Notes: a model not told the origin generated them from the letters alone. DNA of 64,000 nt from Viscum album (GCA_963277665.1 OY728159.1:1018057343-1018121342), one strand, 5' to 3'. Counted from the stretch's first letter, positions 1-12,544 are shown. A program made the numbers and translations.

Positions 1-299
1 ACACTATAGGTTTAAATACAAAATTCTTAACACCACCATCAACTAGAAAAATAATTGCTCCCTATGTGGTATTTTACCCTAGTTTCTGGTGAACTGGCCA
101 TCTAGGGTCCACCATAATATCCCACTCTCTTTAGTGAATATACTTGTCACCCTTAAAGGATGAAAATGTTACACTAATGGGGTAACAATCTATGTGGGAT
201 CAGTATGATACTATCAAATACTTGATCATAATTAGGTAAATTTATAAAATTTCAAGGAGTTACATATCTTACAAAAATCAATACATTCCAAATTTCAAG

Positions 300-540
300 G
301 GACACCCCTTGCACAAACATATATCTCTACATGGTACATTCAAGGGTGTATATATCATCATTACCCTAGTCAAGAACTCCACTCCTTAGCTCACACTATT
401 AATTTTTTTTGAAGATATAAAGGAATGAGAATCAAGAGTATCAAATAAGGCACTAGATAGTATATAATCTAAAAGAGTTATACCTGTTATTATCAATGAT
501 CCATCTTCTCTCTCCATAAATGTAGGTTGAATGACATGTG
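300..540 (-). pseudogene. pol: Degraded retroviral-type aspartic protease of element F
   Basis: The minus strand between about 510 and 400 translates to ...LFDTLDSHSFISS..., which lines up with the gypsy protease active-site block LFDTGASHSFISS. The catalytic Asp-Thr is kept, but the Gly of the DTG triad now reads Leu, so the enzyme would be inactive even without the stops. Downstream (about 350-290), CRDICLCKGCPLKFG resembles the conserved cysteine and 'CP' segment that follows the active site in this family. It lies downstream of the gag remnant on the same strand, as expected for gag-pol. Confidence 0.55.
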
Positions 541-904
541 ACTCTCCTGTCCCTCTTCCCTATAATGCACTCTATGTCCCTTGAGCAAACCCATGATACT
601 AATATGGGTGATATTAGATATAATCTCCCAATACACTACCTATTCCACATTATTCAATAGAACTCTAGTTGCTAGAATAATATGGCATAGAAGACCCCCT
701 TCCTTGCACCCTGGTTCTATCTAGCTCCTCCATCGCTACCCTTCTATCCCAGGTACTAGAAGAAGCTCTATAGATGTCCCATATTGACATAGCCTCATCA
801 CTATACTGGTGTTCAAGTTCACTATCTTATTATGTTTTCCAACCTACCATATTGGTGAAAAATCACTCTAGTAAGATCCTGAACAACTGACCATTATGTC
901 TAGT

Positions 905-1500
905 TACTCAGCTTATCACTGCCCTGGATAACATTGTCATAGTGATGATTCCTACTCTCAGAGGACATACAACTTGACCATCAATTGAAACCACATTTCC
1001 TACACTATAATACTTCCTTGTATTCCCTTTATCTATTAGTGCTTGATCCACCACCTCATCAAAATTATTTAACCGAAATAGGTTAACTTGGGACCCAATC
1101 CCACATTTATGTCGGCATTGTAAATGCCTCATTTTAACTGTCTCACCCCAACCAACACCTGAGAAATGTGATACATGTCTACGAATCATCCAACATATTA
1201 TATCAGGAAAATACTCCCTTGAATCAACTTTATGAACTCATCTTATCTCTCTAGTCCTAACATATATGGATAAAAGTGCTCTAAGAACTTCTTTAAGAAT
1301 TCATCCTATAACATACCATCAACATGTCCAGTCTGAGCCTAAATGACCCATCAGAACTTTATTGATCCTTATAGAATAGAAGAATCCATCTGGACCCTCT
1401 TCTTAGTATGAGTCTCTAAATTTTCAAGGATATCTGGATGAACCCAATCCAGAACAAATATCCCACCTGTCCACCCTCTCCAGTAAAATTTAGAGGGCTT
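905..1500 (-). pseudogene. gag: Degraded gypsy gag (Retrotrans_gag type)
   Basis: The minus-strand translation, across several frames, carries the usual plant gypsy Gag landmarks. A segment reading DEFLKKFLEHFYP near 1300 corresponds to the 'W-x-x-F-K-x-x-F-x-x-x-F-P' stretch. DEFIKLIQGS follows, matching the usual 'F-x-x-L-x-Q-G' position. FDEVVDQALIDKG near 1040 matches the late-Gag 'Y-A-E-V-V-D-R-A-L' signature. Gag is the structural protein that packages element RNA in cytoplasmic particles. Frame changes and stops between the blocks show a pseudogene. The longest open part (908-1189) is only a fragment of it. Confidence 0.6.
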
Positions 1501-2384
1501 TACAGCTGTTACTCAAATGTAAAGTCATACATGCTGCTCAAATCATGATATGGAGTTGTCTCAATAAACTAAATGAAGTGAGAAAAATTTTCACATAACA
1601 TTTCTCCTTTTTCCTTGCCCAACACTATTGGTGCCTCATATTTCACTACTAGGGGAAAATCTCAATCCATGTCTTCCTATCATCCTCTCAAAAAACATCA
1701 TCCTATATGAATATATATAAAATTACAAACACATACATTAGAACACATAATAGAGGTTAAATCATTTATAGGAAAAAAAATATTCCAAAACATGTCATTT
1801 CCCTAAACCATTCCTCACACTCCAAACCAATGCACTATCACTACCGTTGACCATCCTACAAATAGGTCCTACTTGAAAAAGTTAAAAACATTCTCATTTT
1901 TCATGTTTCTCATTTCTACGTCCATTTATTATCACCCTGTATAATTTTTTCAACTTTCTAAATTTCATATTAGGAACCATTTTCTATTCAATTTCAAAAG
2001 CAAGGAAAATTAGTTCAAGTACACCAACTTACCCATAACCCATTATCTTGTGCATTCCTAAAATGTTGCATGTCCCAATAATCCTTAGTGCCTAGAATGA
2101 TGCATGAAAACTCAACTCTCATTCCTTACTAGTCCACAAATCAAATATTTAGAAAATCCTAAAATAATAATCACATCACACAAAAAGTGTGTCCACCAAG
2201 GTGAAAGAAAATTCAAATGTAACAGTAACCAGCAATAAAAACAATCCCAACCTTAGTAAATAGGTTCTCCCTGACATGTGGGTAAGCTTCTCCCATGAAC
2301 GAGCTCATAACCAATACATTAATATTCCTTGTGTCCTTTATACCATTCCCAATATGATGAAGAAAATAAAATAAATGAAAATTT

Positions 2385-2397
2385 GGAACTAATACAA
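2385..2397 (-). other. Possible degraded tRNA-iMet primer binding site of element F
   Basis: The minus strand reads TTGTATTAGTTCC, close to the plant gypsy PBS TTGGTATCAGAGCC. It sits three bases inside the proposed LTR edge at 2401. Position and orientation agree with the gag and protease remnants. The match is imperfect and the site is AT-rich, so the call is tentative. Confidence 0.35.
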
Positions 2398-3089
2398 CTT
2401 TGTGACATCCTGGCCTTGGTTCCAAATGCTAGTGCCTCATTCCGATCATTCACATAACCTCATGTGTGCCTCCCCGTAAGTTCAAGGCTAGAAACTAGAA
2501 GTGATAATCTAATATTATTCATGGTGAGACTATTCCCTCTTTATTCGAGTAATACAACATGAAAAATAAATAAAAAATTAACTAAATGGAATATAATCAT
2601 AACCATGATAATACCAGTATTATAATATAACCAAAATTGGATGTACTATATAATAAATGATCAGTAAAATGTTTCATTCTAATGTAAATGAGAAGTGTCA
2701 AAATGAATCTAGAAATTAAATACATTGAAAACTCCAAAGAGGGTTCTGAACTATGTTTGGTTCCCTAATCTAAGGTGCATCCCAACTCATCTATCTAACA
2801 CATGGACTTTGACCTTATCATGTCCCGAAACCATGAAATATAATTGGGTACCAATTAGGCAGCCTGAGTAGTGTGTGAGTACAACTCAGTAGGCCACCAA
2901 TAATAAAATATAAAACTATATGTAGTTAATATAAAGTACATGATTTTTTTATAAATAATACATAAATGCAATAAAGTGAACAATTTACACTTATTCAATT
3001 ACTCTTTATTTACCGACATAACACTCAGATTCCCATGGGCACTTGAACTCTGAATTCCTTCTTTAGCTCATTTCAGAGTCTGAACTACC

Positions 3090-3420
3090 ACAAAGAATAT
3101 TATATTAATGAATTCCCATGTTACAGTTCATTATCCCAATTCACATATGAATGTCAGTGTTACCATTCATCGTTTTTATCACAATATGGGATTTTCATGC
3201 ACCAAACCATGTCCCAAAGATAACTATCACAAGTTAATTCCATTAATATCCTTCTGCTTTTCTTGTCACAATATGGAATTTGGATGAATCAAACCACAAC
3301 CCACACACAGTTATCACATGTGAATTTCATTGTTACCATTGAACATTTTTTATCACACTAAGGGCCTTTGATGCAGCAGAACACATCTCACACATTATTT
3401 TCACATTAATTAATTCACCG
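3090..3420. repeat. Tandem repeat, period about 87 bp
   Basis: Three diverged copies start with TTATCACAATATGG-like sequence at about 3176, 3263 and 3350, giving an 87-base spacing. A partial copy precedes them (CACATATGAATGTCAGTGTTACCATT near 3142, compared with CACATGTGAATTTCATTGTTACCATT near 3315). Each contains TTATCACA, a CCAAACCA-like block and a T(G/T)TTACCATT block. It lies in the proposed LTR of element F and abuts the 48-bp repeat. Confidence 0.6.
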
Positions 3421-3599
3421 ATTAAAAAACAGATTCAACAATTGAACATACCCATAATTCCATTAATTAATTAAACAATTAATTAATCACATCAGGTCCA
3501 TTAATTAATTAAACAATTAATTAATTAATTCATAATCTAAACATCCAATAATTAATTCAAGAATTAATTTTTCTAATTCACTACCTTAATATCCATAAT

Positions 3600-4130
3600 T
3601 TATTCAATAATTAATTATTCATCTTCACAATCTCAACACCCCATAATTATTTTTAAAATTAATTATTCATACTGAAAAATTAAATATGTCATAATTAATT
3701 AAACAATTGATTATTCATAATCACAATATCTATACCAATTAATTAATTCGCCAATTAATTATTCATACTCACAATCTCAATATCTCATAATTAATTGATC
3801 AATTAGTTATTCATACTCACAATATCAATATCTCATAATTAATTCTATAATTAATTATTCATATTCACAAACTCAATATCCCATAATTAATTCAACAAAT
3901 AATTATTCATCTTCACAATTTCAATATCTCATTATTAATTCCACAATTAATTATTCATACTCACAATCTCAATATTTCATAATTAATTCAACATTTAATT
4001 ATTCATACTCATAATATCGGTATCTTATAATTAATTCAACAATTAATTATTAAATTCAACAATCCCAATTCTCTCATAATTAATTGACCAATTCATTATT
4101 CATAATCTACAATCCCAATATTCCCAATTT
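3600..4130. repeat. Tandem repeat, period 48 bp, with ATTAATTAATT cores
   Basis: Successive units begin AATTATTCAT at about 3757, 3805, 3853, 3901, 3949, 3997 and 4045. The spacing is 48 bases, and diverged units lie on each side. A unit consists of AATTATTCATACTCACAAT, then CTCAATATCTCATAATTAAT, then TCAACAATT. Divergence between units is modest, so the array is a true minisatellite rather than chance AT-richness. The region before it (3410-3600) is full of ATTAATTAATT palindromes and may hold older units. Confidence 0.75.
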
Positions 4131-5000
4131 TACATTTTCCTTAGTAAATTAATTTGCTAAATTAATTAAATCAATAAAGAACTAAATTACTAAGAATCTA
4201 ATAATAATTATATAATTAAATACACATCATATCAATAAAGATGTTGGGATTTTAATTATATTCCACCTACATCAATTCATTGATGAAGAAATATCACCAA
4301 TGGGTATCCTCAAATTTAATGGAATGACTCTTGATTATAAACCCTAAATAAAGATATAATAATCAATATCCTATAATTATAGATCTTGATCCAACAGTCT
4401 TATATTTAGATTTATCAGGATTGAGGTTACATTCCCTATAAAATATGAGGGAGATATAGAAGAAAATAAGAAAACCAAATGGGATTAGATCCGCTTATCA
4501 GGTGCAGTGCATATACAAAACCTAACCTTTTATTTTCCAAAATCAGAGGTTGATAAGGCATGGAATCTATCCAGAGGGCTCAAAAATTATGAAAAATATT
4601 AAGGGTCTATTTAGGGACGAATTGGGTTTAATATTGTGGATTGGGAAATTTTCGATCAAATTTTGGGGGGATTAAAATCCTATATACACGGTTCTCTAAT
4701 CAGGGTGCATGGTTTCCCCTAACTGTGCGACTTAACTGTGCACTGCTTCTAGGGGTGAACGATTTCTCTTAAGAGGGAACACAGTTTGATAAATTGTGTA
4801 CCAATAATATTAATTATCTCTATTTGAGTTCAAATAGTTTTCTGGGCTGGGGCGCACGGTTTTGGAAAACTGTCCTCCAACTATGCACTTCTCATTCTTT
4901 TAAAAAAAATCTCACAATTCCAAAACAATGCACCCTAGTTACTATCCAAAAAACATGTACTCAAAAATGGAAAAATATTACCTGTAAATGAGCCTGATAC

Positions 5001-8000
5001 CTCCCCAAAAAATGATGGGGTTTTAAATCGTCCAATTAGCATCTATTCTATCCTTTTATAATTTCTATTTCTCATGCCTCATGTTTCAGTTATGATTTCC
5101 CAAAATCATGGTGGAATCATCCCTATATGATGGGATTTTATGCAACCTAGATAGGGAATGTCTAAAGACCATGTATACAAGTCTTCACCCATAATATTGA
5201 TAAAATTACTTCATTATTTGTATTTCATTTCATTTTTTAATTTATAATTTATTTTTCCATGTAATTAGTTCTGTAGTTTGAAAATTGGATCTATTTGATG
5301 TCGGGGGTCCGTTGGTGTCCTCCAATGGGTTCTTGGTCATGGTACCAGTATGACATGGCCATTTGATGAATTTTTTTCATTTATTACTTTATTGAAATAA
5401 GTATTTTAATTATTTAAATATGTTATAATTAATTTTTATAGATAATATGGTTTGAGATATGGCTTTGTGTGGGTTGGAATTGGCCACATCAGCTTGGATG
5501 AGCACTGTTGATCATGGTGTAGCTTGGCAGGTCAGGTCAGATATCTCATTTTTAGAAGATTAATTGTTTTGGATTCTAAATAGGTATGTGATACCTGGTC
5601 CTCACCCCATTTTTTATGAATCCATAGATATAATGAATGGACATGCAGTTTCTTCATTGAGGCATTGACCTTCAATGAAAATATTATTATGTTTTAAGAT
5701 TTAAATTAAAATGATTAATTTAAAATAAAATTCCTTAAAATAAAAAAAATGTTCCAAGTCTACGTTTACCTTGAGAATAAGCTTTATCTCCTCAACCAAA
5801 TATGACTAAGTCCATGAGTTTAGATGGTTTTTCCTAGAAATATGAACCGCCTGAGGGTTTTCTTCACTAAAATTAAATATGACTATCATAGTGTCCTGAG
5901 ATCAAGAAAAATTGACACCTCTTGATATAGGTGTGCTGACATGGATTATTTTAGCCATGTGGGTCATAGTGGACCTTTATATAGGTTACATTGGGCCTTT
6001 TATAGAGAAGAAGGTGGTCTATTGATTCAAATTATCCCTCACAGGCTGTGGAACAACCCTTCTGATCCTTGGGGTTGTTAGGCTTGGTGAATTGAGTTTG
6101 GGGTAAAAATACCTCTCCTTAAGGATGTGAATTTCCTTGGTGTAGGATTGTAAAATTTTGGTGAGTGGATCGGCCTAGAGTGACTTTGAAAATTGAGATA
6201 ATTCCTGATTATCCTCACTAAAACAATGCCTTTAAGGTATACAATTGAGACCAATTATACTATATGATGTTTATGACACTGTCAAGGAGTATAAAATCCT
6301 ACAAGAATCTGGTGATAACCCAAGAATATGAAATGTGTCTAAATACCCCATGTAGAGTTCGTACAATACAGAATGACTTTTGGGGACCATGGCAGGTCCC
6401 GCAATGATTAATTGACCATAAGAGGGTGCATGTTTCTACTATTATATATTGATGAATGTGTCACCTTGGTGCTCGAGTCTCAGTGGGAGGTGTGGAGTCC
6501 ATAGTGGTAGAGAAATTTCATGCAAAAAATTTGACCTTTTTTATATCATATTCAACATGTTGTATAGAACAGACCTAATAGGTGTTATTGTTTTTTTATG
6601 TGTAGAAATGAACTTTGGGTGGTCATTATTATAAATTTAATAAAAAAATTATCTTGGTTATTATATTTGATGTTTATATTCTATATTTTATTATTTATAA
6701 TGTTAGTTGGACTACCATGTATTTTTTGAAAGGTTTATAATGGTTCAGGTTAAAGGAGATGTACTGCTATGTGCTATCTTATGGGTGTTGTGAGGTCTTT
6801 GGTGGGAGTGGTCAAGTTCTACACACTTATGGGGCTCAGATATTTCAAACCATTTTGCATATCTATATAGATCATCCCCTTGGCTATTTTTCTAGGATAG
6901 AACATTTCACTATTCATTAACATCCATATAAGGTGGAAAAGGACTCAGTTTTTATTTTTTATATATAGAGACGTAATATACCCTAGGATATTAATATGGT
7001 TGGTATAGTCTTCATGAAATGCAAAAAAAACTTCAACACTATATTAAATAGGTATAACTAGCCTTTTTTACTTGTAAATCATATTTAGTGAACGATAAAT
7101 AAAGCTAAAGAATTCTAAAAGATGGTATTTTACAAAAGCCTCTATGATAGAGTGAAATCAAATCCTCAGGGAGAACTAAAAAATCTATGATATTGTCTGA
7201 TTCAACTCTTTTTTTCAAGCCGATGAGCAAGATAATTTCCCTTGAAAGTCATTAGTGATGATTTAATTCATATTTGAGAGGATCTCCATGTAATTGATTC
7301 ACTGGGCTGTCAAGATCTAGGAAAGATGTATACTACCAACTCTCAGTGTATAAACAATAGTGGTTGAATAAAATTCCAACCATATTCTATTCCATTGTTC
7401 TTGTAATTCCATTTCAACTAAAATGATCAACCAACGAATTTTCAATTCAATATATAAGGTCAATCCCCATTGGCTAAAAATGAAGCTTTTAATCCACCCA
7501 TTGTGATCCTTGAAACCTAACCTAAACCAGTAGGTCCATGGTTCCCTCTTGAAGACCCATCAGTGTTTCATTTGATACTCAAAATTGAAGGTGAATTCCA
7601 TACTACCTCAGAAGATAATTTTGTGGGATAATAATTAGCTGCAATATTTAAACATGTTCAAATATAGAAATCAATGAAAGATTTATTGTAATGTCCCTTT
7701 TAAAAATTGTTAGCCTCATGGAAAACCATCAATAAAAGAGCCATGTTAGTCTGGATGTCATTTGTTGAGATTACATGCCTAATTTTTTTAGAATATGAAA
7801 CCACATGGAGAAATTTGGCCACATCAACCAGGAAAAGGTTCTTAATTTTCATTAACACCTGAAGCATACATTAGTCAACAATTTGTTTCAATATATAATC
7901 ATAGTGGTTCGAATATATGGGACCATATTGGTGTAACCCTGCTAAGTTATGTACTGGAACCCCACTCAAGAATCCATGACACATGGGTACTAGAGTAGAT

Positions 8001-8521
8001 ATCACTTATTTTTTTGAATATATTGGGTCAATGTCTAGGATCTGGTCATCAGGAAGGATAACATAAAGTCCAGATACTCATATGGGGTGAGGCTAGGAGT
8101 TGTTAGTTCACCTTCATTTTTATTTTATTTATTTTCTTTATTTTCCATTAGATATTACTTGTAGAAATAATTTTTTTATTTTATAATGAAAATTTGAGTC
8201 TCTATATAACATTTCATTTGTTATCAGTGCATATATTTATTCATTCCAATATTCTGATGATTGATGTGAATAATGTTTGACTATTTTATATTTGATTATT
8301 ATCTTTGATAAATGGGGTATTGTTTTCTCACCATACATTACTAGACCCCCACTATGGTTTGGTATCCTATTTTATATGAGTTGGATTTCCTAATGTCAAT
8401 TACTATCCCCAATCTGGTTACTTTTCAATGTGAGTCGGGCTAGGATGTTTATAAGTTTAGTTTTTTTATGTTGAAAAAGATATTATTATAATGATTATTT
8501 AATTTAAAATATATTCAAAAA
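5001..8521. other. Unassigned AT-rich interval
   Basis: No coding domain was recognised. A minus-strand TATAAAAGG sits at 5999-6007, followed on the minus strand by CCC, and another TATATAAAGG lies at 5967-5976. These resemble the TATA boxes in the LTRs of element B and could belong to the LTR of element F or to another decayed LTR. Phrases such as GCCACATCAGC near 5483 look like LTR sequence, but no paired copy lies in the window. The interval ends where element A inserted. Confidence 0.5.
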
Positions 8522-9391
8522 TGTGATAATCTCAGTAATAATAGAAATAAAGCAATATTTTGATTTATATTTATTCAATTTATTGATTTATATTCATCAT
8601 TGTTTTGTAACTAATTTAAAAAATGGAGAAAAAGGAATTGTTTTACTTGACTACGTTATTTTCCAATGAATTAAATGGTTTTATATACATGAAAAAAAAT
8701 ATTTATATTATAAATTTAAATATATAAAAATTAATTCATTTTTATTCAACATATCAAGTATATATTTAGATGAATTTTTCAGATTCTTTTGATAAGATTG
8801 AATTTTGATTGAATTGTGAAAAAATTTGTTTTTTGGATAAATTGACATTTATTTTCATTAAATAATATTATTTAAAGAAACAATTCTATTTTGGATTTTT
8901 TTGAAGTAATATAATTTATTTTTTTGAAATAATTAATCTAAATAATTCAATAGGAATCATCTTTTATTTAATTATATTTGAAGTCCATTTTAATGCATAA
9001 AAAATTACTTTACTAAAAACTATTTTTCATTTAATTTTATGAACATATATTAAATTTAATTTATTATACTAATTTTAATTTTATCATTAAAAATAGATTT
9101 TATATTTTTAATAACTATTTTCAATATAATTAATTTGTCCAATTTTTTGTTCATTATGAATAGTGACCTTTGTATAAATGTGTCGCTATGGTAAAGAGTA
9201 AATTTGTATAATTAAGGTAAAAATTAAGTAATGTAGAAAAAAATCATATAATATTTTTTGTTAGATTATGGTATTTATAATCTTATACCCTTATCTTACA
9301 TTGTGGATAGTTTTAGAGAAACATTCTCATGACTATGATAGTATAATATTAAAAAGCTTACAAAAATTACAAGTGTGCCACTCCACTCACT

Positions 9392-9400
9392 TATAAAAGG
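9392..9400 (+). promoter_or_regulatory. TATA box of element A 5' LTR
   Basis: The sequence is TATAAAAGG, preceded by CTCACT and followed by GAACCTGGTCACC. The same box at the matching place in the other LTR (26121) is followed by a similar stretch. Conservation between otherwise diverged LTRs, and the same orientation as the coding domains, support a real Pol II LTR promoter. Transcription would be expected to begin some 25-35 bases downstream. Confidence 0.6.
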
Positions 9401-10984
9401 GAACCTGGTCACCTATCTTATTCATAGATTTATAAATTTTTATTACAACCATACCCTAAAAAACTGTCTCAATCATTACTCTTAAATTATTAGAGGTCAT
9501 GGTCCTCTGAAAATAACAATCCTAGAAGGCTTAAGGTGTATGTAAAAGGGAGATATCAAAGAAGAAGTTATAAGTCTTAATTTATCATTTGAAGTTTATT
9601 TCCTCTTATAACTACTAAAAATATTATTAAACCATTATGAACTAATATATTCATTATATTAATTATACTTCATTGTTCTTATTATTATGGTATAATTTTT
9701 TTTCATATTATCTTCCATCTGGTGGGAAATGAAACCATTTCTCATGTGTATATAAGGGGTATGACGTCCCCAAAGAATTGTGTTTAATTTTTCATCACAA
9801 GATCATATGGATAGATAAAATGATTGAATAAATAAATATATATTATTATTATGATATAATGATTATTCTAGGAAGATAATATATTACTTAGCACCATACT
9901 ATTTCTTTATGTCAGATATTGATAACGCCACTCATGTGTACATGTGGGATACAACCACTACAAAGAGATTTGAATCATTTATAAATTGAAACTTATTAAA
10001 ATGGGAATATGGATTGAGATAATAAATAAATATCACATGAATAAAATAAATATGATTTTATAATTGTAATATATTGTCTAATTTATTTTTTTATAGTCAT
10101 TAAAAGAATGAAAACAATGTTCATATGTAGGTATGGACTACTATATCTATGAAATTAAGTAGATAATTTTTCAGGACATCCACACATGGTTGGTTTTAAA
10201 ATTTAATATAATTTTTATTTAAAATAAATAAACAATTCATAATTATTTACTTAATGAGACGATAACCCTTTTGATCACGGTCAACACACCAATTTGGTTT
10301 TAATGTTATAAACTATATAATCCAAAATATCCAACGTGAACCTAACCATTTTAGTAAGAAAATAAAACATGGGAATGAATGAAATAAAATGAATAATAAT
10401 AGTTAAATTCACATGTAAAAGGATACGAATCATGTAAAAATAAAAAAAAAATCATTCAGGTGTTAATGAATTTACGAAGCTAGACGGATGTTAAGGTAAA
10501 GTATTTTATTTTAAAACATTCTTGTATGTGTTTTAAAATATTTTCTTCCATTTACATGGACTTTGAATTATATTCAAGAATATTTTTATTTTTACTTTAA
10601 TGGTTGATAAATATATTTTTTCAATATTTTTTTTCTTTCTTTACAATGTTTTAGGAATGTTTCTTTTCACGTTTTCTATATAGGTCAATGTCAAAGTTTT
10701 TACCAAAGTATAAATCGAATGTTCTTTTAATATATAATGATTGACCATATTTTCCCTCCATAATAGACAATATTTTTCATCAAGGATTATATGAAATATA
10801 TGATGATTGTTATTAAGGAAAATATTTTTGTCAAGATTTTCAGACATTTAGTTTTGAAAAACAATTCCAAGGGAACTAGAAGCTTTTCTTATCTACATGA
10901 GATAACTAAATGTTTTATTTTCTATATGCTTGAATGTCAATTAAAAAGGTTTTTATGATTAATTTGAAACCTATATGTGCACAT

Positions 10985-11060
10985 GACTCTCATCCTAGTT
11001 GGTGAGGACTTCTTAGGTGAATCCAAGAGACCAGGGATCAAATCAAGGTGGGGGATAATT
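10985..11060 (+). other. Possible tRNA-derived SINE head
   Basis: The sequence holds a box A-like CATCCTAGTTGGTGAGG (about 10992) and, some 42 bases on, a box B-like GGGATCAAATC (about 11034), compared with the consensus GGTTCAAATCC. Spacing and order fit an internal Pol III promoter of a tRNA-derived SINE. It starts the GC-richer insert in the element A 5' LTR. No clear poly(A) or T-run end and no flanking duplication were found. Chance resemblance, or a Pol III-like stretch inside another LTR, remains possible. Confidence 0.3.
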
Positions 11061-11157
11061 TCTAGGTTTCTGAAGCAGTACTGTAGTAAGAACTGTACCA
11101 GGAACTGTAGCAGTCACTTTTTGGCACTATAGCAGTTGGGAATATTCACCCATTTGG

Positions 11158-11263
11158 GCCTTCAGGTCACCGATTTTTCCCCGAGTCCTTTAAGGCCTTC
11201 AGACCACCTAGGCCTTCAGGTTAGTAAGGCCTTCGGGCCACCTCAAGGCCTTCGGGCCACCTT
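11158..11263 (+). repeat. Short tandem repeat of GGCCTTCRGGCCACC units
   Basis: Units occur at 11158, 11192, 11210, 11226 and 11245. The last two are identical over 17 bases (AAGGCCTTCGGGCCACC) and directly adjacent at 19-base spacing. Further single words occur at 11574 and 11641. The units contain the near-palindrome GGCCTTCGGGCC. Confidence 0.65.
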
Positions 11264-12544
11264 AAAGTGTAGATTCAAACCAGACAACCAACAAAGAACA
11301 AGATTTAGAGGGAGGAGGAGTAAAGAGATTTCACCATATAATAAGAAAAACTGATTGTAATAATGAGAGTGTATGGCACCTGCCATCGGGACATGCCTAT
11401 TCATGCATCAGAAAGCCTAGCCAAACAGCCATGTGAAGGTGGAGAGTTGATTTCACGATGAAGATGATGGGGAGGAGCAGTTCCAGGTAGTTAGTCTGGG
11501 TTTTTTGTTATGTTTGAAGCCTATGGGAAATGAAATCCTCTAAGGCCTATGGGAAATGAAATACTTACACCTACAGGCCTTGTAAGGGTTCCACCTCACC
11601 CCTTGAATGGTGGATTATCAAAATCAATAAAAAATGAATGCCTTCAGGCCATTAGAGGTGAATCCTTTATGTGTTTTATTCATTATATGGTTCTATAAAA
11701 TTAAATTTAAATGGTGGGTAAACCTGATATTACATTGATGATAGGTAAGGCCAATATAGCGATCTAACACATTGGGTAAAATAATGAATTTTTTTATTGA
11801 TAGGTTACTCCTAATAGATATGAGAATTATCTAATCATGACGTTCCATTATAAGTTTTATTTTAAGGGTAAAATTAAGGATAATATCTCAAGATACCAAC
11901 ATTATATACTTTCATTCTCATATAGAGTAATATTTTTGATTTTAAATGTTATTAAAATGATCTAATGTTTTTAAGAAATTTCTATAAATTTATTTATAAT
12001 TGTGAAAAAATTGTTTATGGAAGAAAACTATTCATGATATTTCATGTTTTACTAGATACCATTATGATTATTATTTTTACTTAAATATTTCATTTGAATT
12101 AGTTTGTGAAATAGATTATTTATATAATCTATTTTCATTGAACAATAAATGGTTCTTTGAGGTCAAAAGATTAATGTGAAAATGAAATCTTTCTTAGAAA
12201 ATTTTCTAGTTTTAAAATAGACTGACACGTTTATTTTTTTATTTCCTTTACTGAGACTTATTTTAATCATCCTAAATTTTTAAATTCAATTTCCCAGGTA
12301 ATAAGGATGATAAATTAGTTAATAAAGTGAGTGTTCGAGATAAGGGACATACGTTGTCCTTTGAAAGTGTGTCTTTATAAATAACATATTTTGCAAGAAA
12401 AATGGATAATATATCAAAATATGTGATTTTTTATGTAATTTTCTATATAATTAACTCATAATCTAAGGTAAAAAAAATCAAAAAATATATAATAAAGTTA
12501 AAATCTTGTAATAAATTTGGTAGTAATTGTTTGGTTAATGTATG

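Larger units (their letters stand above)
1..2400 (-). mobile_element. Internal region of old Ty3/gypsy element F (partial)
   Basis: This minus-strand retrotransposon body is cut by the left window edge. Reading the minus strand from 2400 downward gives a degraded primer site, an untranslated leader, a gag remnant (about 1500 to 905) and a protease remnant (about 540 to 300). RT, RNase H and integrase would lie beyond position 1. The order PBS, gag, protease is the normal gypsy order, which supports one element rather than scattered fragments. Stops and frameshifts throughout mean it is dead. About 1560-2385 shows no domain and is probably the leader and the start of gag. Confidence 0.6.
2401..5000 (-). 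mobile_element. LTR of element F (right limit undefined)
   Basis: The sequence next to the PBS begins TGTGACATCCTGGCC, an LTR-like edge with TG and the CATCC block common in Tekay/Del-type LTRs. It holds a motif around 2865-2900 (...gtgagtacaactcagtaggc...) that recurs as gtgagtattaaaactcagtaggc near 14955 in the LTR of element H, plus two tandem repeats (3090-3420 and 3600-4130). A GTGCAC-rich part near 4690-4880 resembles parts of the G copies near 30.8-31.0 kb. The far end was not found, and no second copy lies in the window, so the right limit is arbitrary. Confidence 0.45.
10970..11660 (+). mobile_element. GC-richer insertion within the 5' LTR of element A
   Basis: Clearly higher in GC than its surroundings and without an evident counterpart in the other LTR near 27.5-27.8 kb. 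It begins with the SINE-like head and continues with ACTGTAGCAGT-type motifs (11077-11140). A run of GGCCTTC(A/G)GGCCACC repeats follows (11158-11263), then a duplicated 'cctatgggaaatgaaat' (11521, 11547) and a final GCCTTCAGGCCA (11641). The repeated GGCCTTCAGG words tie both ends together as one unit. No coding domain is seen; the 72-aa plus-strand frame at 11136-11354 is repeat-driven. It could be a SINE, a solo LTR of a small element or a non-autonomous fragment. Confidence 0.4.
8522..12542 (+). repeat. 5' LTR of element A (with internal insert)
   Basis: It pairs with 25242-28560 by blocks in the same order. These are: start TGTGATAATC (8522) with TGTGGAATCC (25242); the 'ttttgatttatat' block (8557, 25272); the TGTCGC(T/C)ATG block (9181, 25911); TATAAAAGGG (9392, 26121); AGATCATATGG (9800, 26526); the 'aacctaaccatttt'-like block (10338, 27072); and a 'taaggatga...ttataaata' block (12302-12385, 28328-28412). 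About 700 bases of extra GC-richer sequence near 10.97-11.66 kb explain its greater length. The right end is set by the PBS-like sequence at 12545. Confidence 0.65.

Noticed and set aside
10985..11060. 5S rRNA-like stretch (Cassandra-type element), because of CATCCTAG and GAGGACTTC words
   Set aside because: The words occur in the wrong order and orientation for 5S rRNA. A tRNA-like box A and box B reading fits better.
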